Of a DNA stretch of 64,000 bases, positions 61,969 through 64,000 are shown in pieces (within the stretch, counting starts at the first letter, position 1; each line of letters starts with the position of its first letter). Origin of the DNA: Planctomycetota bacterium (GTDB taxonomy: Bacteria; Planctomycetota; Planctomycetia; Pirellulales; Thermoguttaceae); contig JAKPGL010000183.1 of assembly GCA_029550925.1 (NCBI GenBank), positions 1 through 64,000 of the forward strand, given 5' to 3'. Both the position numbers and the translations under genes were made by a program. The notes under the pieces were generated by a model. That model saw only the letters and a program-made list of their open reading frames with translations, searched no databases and was not told the DNA's origin.

Positions 61969-64000
61969 ATGGCTAGTCCTTTCAGCATCTTTCGGAAACA
62001 TCAAAAAGCTTTTTTGGCAGTGTTGGCCCTGTTGGCCATGATCGCTTTCGTGTTTTTGTCCGGTCCGGTATTCGACTCGCTCACCAGCAGTGCCGTCCGA
62101 AATCCCGTTGTGGTAAGCACGAAGAGCTATGGGAACCTGACCGAGGCGGATTTGGCCAACTTGATCCGGCAGCAAACGATGGTGCTTACCTTTTTTGAAC
62201 GGATTTATCGGACCATGGGATTGATGTTGCCGGTGGAACCCCCTTCGGAAGAGGCCGTAGTGGAGACATGGATTTTAGCCAATCGGGCGAGGGAACTAGG
62301 CGTCGTCATCAGCAATCAAACCATTAACGCCTATCTGCAAGAGATGACCGGGGGGAAGATTCCCCGAGAAACGTTTCGGCAGATCCTTCGAGAGCTGCAT
62401 CTCTCGGACCGGCAGTTGTTCGAGGCGCTTCGGATGCGGCTAGCGGCCCAGCAAATGCTCGAAATAATCCAGTTCAGCGTGCTCCCGACCACCCCCGCCC
62501 AACGGTGGGACTATTATCAACGGCTGAATCGGCGGGCTACGGTGGAGCTAGTCGCCGAGCCGGTCGCCAAGTATGTCGATCGCATCGCGGAGCCCGACGA
62601 AGCTACTCTGAAGGAGTTCTTCGAAAAATATAAAGAAAACTATTATGACCCCAGTTTACCGCAACCCGGTTTCCGTCGGCCGCATCGCGTGGTGGTCGAA
62701 TATCTGAAGGCCGATATTGCCCAATTCATTGAACCCGCCTCCATCACCAAAGAACAAATTCAGCAGTATTACGAGAAAAACAAAGAAGTTCATTACCTCC
62801 GAAGCAAATTGCCTCCGGTCGAAAAGACCCTTCCCAAACAGTCCGCTCCTGCAGAACCGGGAAAGCCTGCCGAAGAAAAAACTCCTTCTTCGCCCCCGGA
62901 AAAACCTTCCGCTAAACCCACAGAACCCGCTTCGCCAAAATCTCCTGAAGAAAAGGCTGCTCAAGAAAAACAGTCTCCCTCTGGGGACGCAAAACCCTCT
63001 TCGGCGCCGAAACCAGAGGAAAAGCTCACGACCGATAAACCGCCGGCAGAAAAACCCTCGGCGGAAAAACCGCCGGCAGAAAAAAGTTCGGCGGAAAAAA
63101 CTCCGCCGGAAAAACCTCCTTTAGAAAAGCCTGGGCCGGAGAAATCAAAATCCGTCGGTCCTGAGCCGACCCCGGCGGAAAAGTCCGGTTCGGAAAAGTC
63201 CGGCGGAGAAAAAGCTCCTAAGGAAAAACCCGCCAGTTCTCCTCCGGCTGCCAAGGGAACGTCGGGCGCCGCGGATCAGGAGAAGATACGTTTCTTCTTT
63301 GTTGGACTTTCTGGAGAGTCCGAGGCGGAGGGAGACGGAGACTCTGGCCTTTGGAACACCTCGGCCGAGTCGGAACAACCGGCGCCGAAGCCGTCGGCTT
63401 CTCCAGAGTCTGGGGAGAAAGGTTCGGCTTCCTCTGGGGCGAAAGAAGCGGTGCGTGGAGAGAAAGGGGAGAAATCGGCTTCTGCCGGTTCGGAGGCGTC
63501 AAAAGGAGAAGTTCCGGCGGCTTCGAGCCAACCTGGAACTAAGGGCCCGGAATCCAAACCCACCCCGCCTGGAAAGCAGGGGCCATCCGAATCGCCCGGG
63601 GCGGCGGAAGCAGCCAAACCCGGCGAAAAGCCATCCGGCGCTTCTGTTCCTGCAACGCCGGAGACATCGAAGTATCTCTCCTTGGAGGAGGTGGAGGGGG
63701 AGATTCGGGAGGTGTTAGCCCGTGGGCAGGCCCAGGCGAAGATCGAGCAGATGCTCCAGAAGATACGCGATCAAATGAACGTCTATTCGCAGTCGCGGTT
63801 GGCCGCCGTCTCTCGGGGAAACGAGCCCCCCCCGCCGCCAAATTTGGAGGCGCTGGCCAAACAATACGGCCTGCAATACCGCAAGACGCCTTTGGCGGCG
63901 GAATGGCAATTCCGCCGCGACTATCGGGACCTTGCCCAAGCCCAAATTGCCGGACGGGAGTCGGTGATCCAATTTCTTTACTATCAAGGTCGGCCTCTGT
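61969..64000 (+). CDS. SurA/PpiD-like peptidyl-prolyl isomerase chaperone (runs off window)
   Basis: An open frame of at least 677 codons without a stop, so the 3' end is beyond the window. One membrane anchor at about 14-32 (FLAVLALLAMIAFVFL) places it as a periplasm-facing PpiD-like protein. The chaperone N-domain is at about 55-275. Then comes a linker of about 290 residues (about 280-570) made mostly of Lys/Pro/Glu/Ser, with repeated EKP units. Structured sequence resumes at SKYLSLEEVEGEIREVLA. The PPIase domain is probably beyond the edge. GAGGGG 6 bases before the ATG supports the start. Confidence 0.8.
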   Translation, partial: MASPFSIFRKHQKAFLAVLALLAMIAFVFLSGPVFDSLTSSAVRNPVVVSTKSYGNLTEADLANLIRQQTMVLTFFERIYRTMGLMLPVEPPSEEAVVETWILANRARELGVVISNQTINAYLQEMTGGKIPRETFRQILRELHLSDRQLFEALRMRLAAQQMLEIIQFSVLPTTPAQRWDYYQRLNRRATVELVAEPVAKYVDRIAEPDEATLKEFFEKYKENYYDPSLPQPGFRRPHRVVVEYLKADIAQFIEPASITKEQIQQYYEKNKEVHYLRSKLPPVEKTLPKQSAPAEPGKPAEEKTPSSPPEKPSAKPTEPASPKSPEEKAAQEKQSPSGDAKPSSAPKPEEKLTTDKPPAEKPSAEKPPAEKSSAEKTPPEKPPLEKPGPEKSKSVGPEPTPAEKSGSEKSGGEKAPKEKPASSPPAAKGTSGAADQEKIRFFFVGLSGESEAEGDGDSGLWNTSAESEQPAPKPSASPESGEKGSASSGAKEAVRGEKGEKSASAGSEASKGEVPAASSQPGTKGPESKPTPPGKQGPSESPGAAEAAKPGEKPSGASVPATPETSKYLSLEEVEGEIREVLARGQAQAKIEQMLQKIRDQMNVYSQSRLAAVSRGNEPPPPPNLEALAKQYGLQYRKTPLAAEWQFRRDYRDLAQAQIAGRESVIQFLYYQGRPL

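Overview
The window looks like a chromosomal segment of a planctomycete, probably of the Pirellulales and possibly thermophilic. This is inferred from gene content, not from a marker gene. Signs are two Gfo/Idh/MocA-type oxidoreductases with twin-arginine signals, a TatC with a large periplasmic insertion, a shortened NuoG, a small secreted protein with an FDPYPEGDLGP-type motif, a glucosyl-3-phosphoglycerate synthase and a tungsto/molybdo-type aldehyde:ferredoxin oxidoreductase. No ribosomal RNA, phage, integrase or CRISPR array was seen.

Layout. 1-3.5 kb: a truncated repeat, a SAM methyltransferase, a secreted oxidoreductase and a small lipoprotein. 3.5-21.7 kb: a complete 14-gene nuo operon (nuoA to nuoN, minus strand, read right to left) for respiratory complex I. 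It starts at a strong promoter almost touching the nuoA start codon and ends in a degenerate NtrC-like regulator. 22-31 kb: a secreted oxidoreductase plus an unknown exported protein, moaC, a polyprenyl diphosphate synthase, an SDR, hflX, rsgA and an FHA protein. 31-42 kb: a clan GH-A glycosidase, the AOR-family enzyme, glnS, an aminotransferase, a URO-D-type methyltransferase paired with a corrinoid protein, and an exported MsrB. 42-48 kb: a beta-helix protein and a ferrous-iron uptake cluster (feoA, feoB, FeoB-associated Cys-rich peptide) behind a promoter carrying a good Fur box. 48-64 kb: a protein kinase, a PII protein, tatC, mannose-6-phosphate isomerase, tRNA-Glu, csrA, an orphan NuoI-like ferredoxin, an M20-like protein overlapping gpgS, topA, and a SurA/PpiD-like chaperone that runs off the right edge.

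Main unusual signal. At least seven copies of a short non-autonomous element (about 160-210 bp) are scattered through intergenic gaps. They have about 22-bp terminal inverted repeats beginning GTAACATT. Three of them (D, C and G) are flanked by 8-bp direct repeats (8/8, 7/8, 7/8). GTAA ends with 8-bp duplications are typical of IS66-family transposition, but no transposase is present. Most interiors contain inverted REP-like palindromes (ATTCCCGC...GCGGGAAT), and one copy carries an unrelated interior. Copies sit inside the nuo operon and between feoA and feoB. Other points worth following are the degenerate regulator at the end of the nuo operon, an M20-like protein lacking its metal-bridging Glu pair next to gpgS, PII with Phe at residue 51, an orphan intrinsic terminator at 37.3 kb, and a hairpin/U-tract placed at +1 of the tRNA-Glu transcript.
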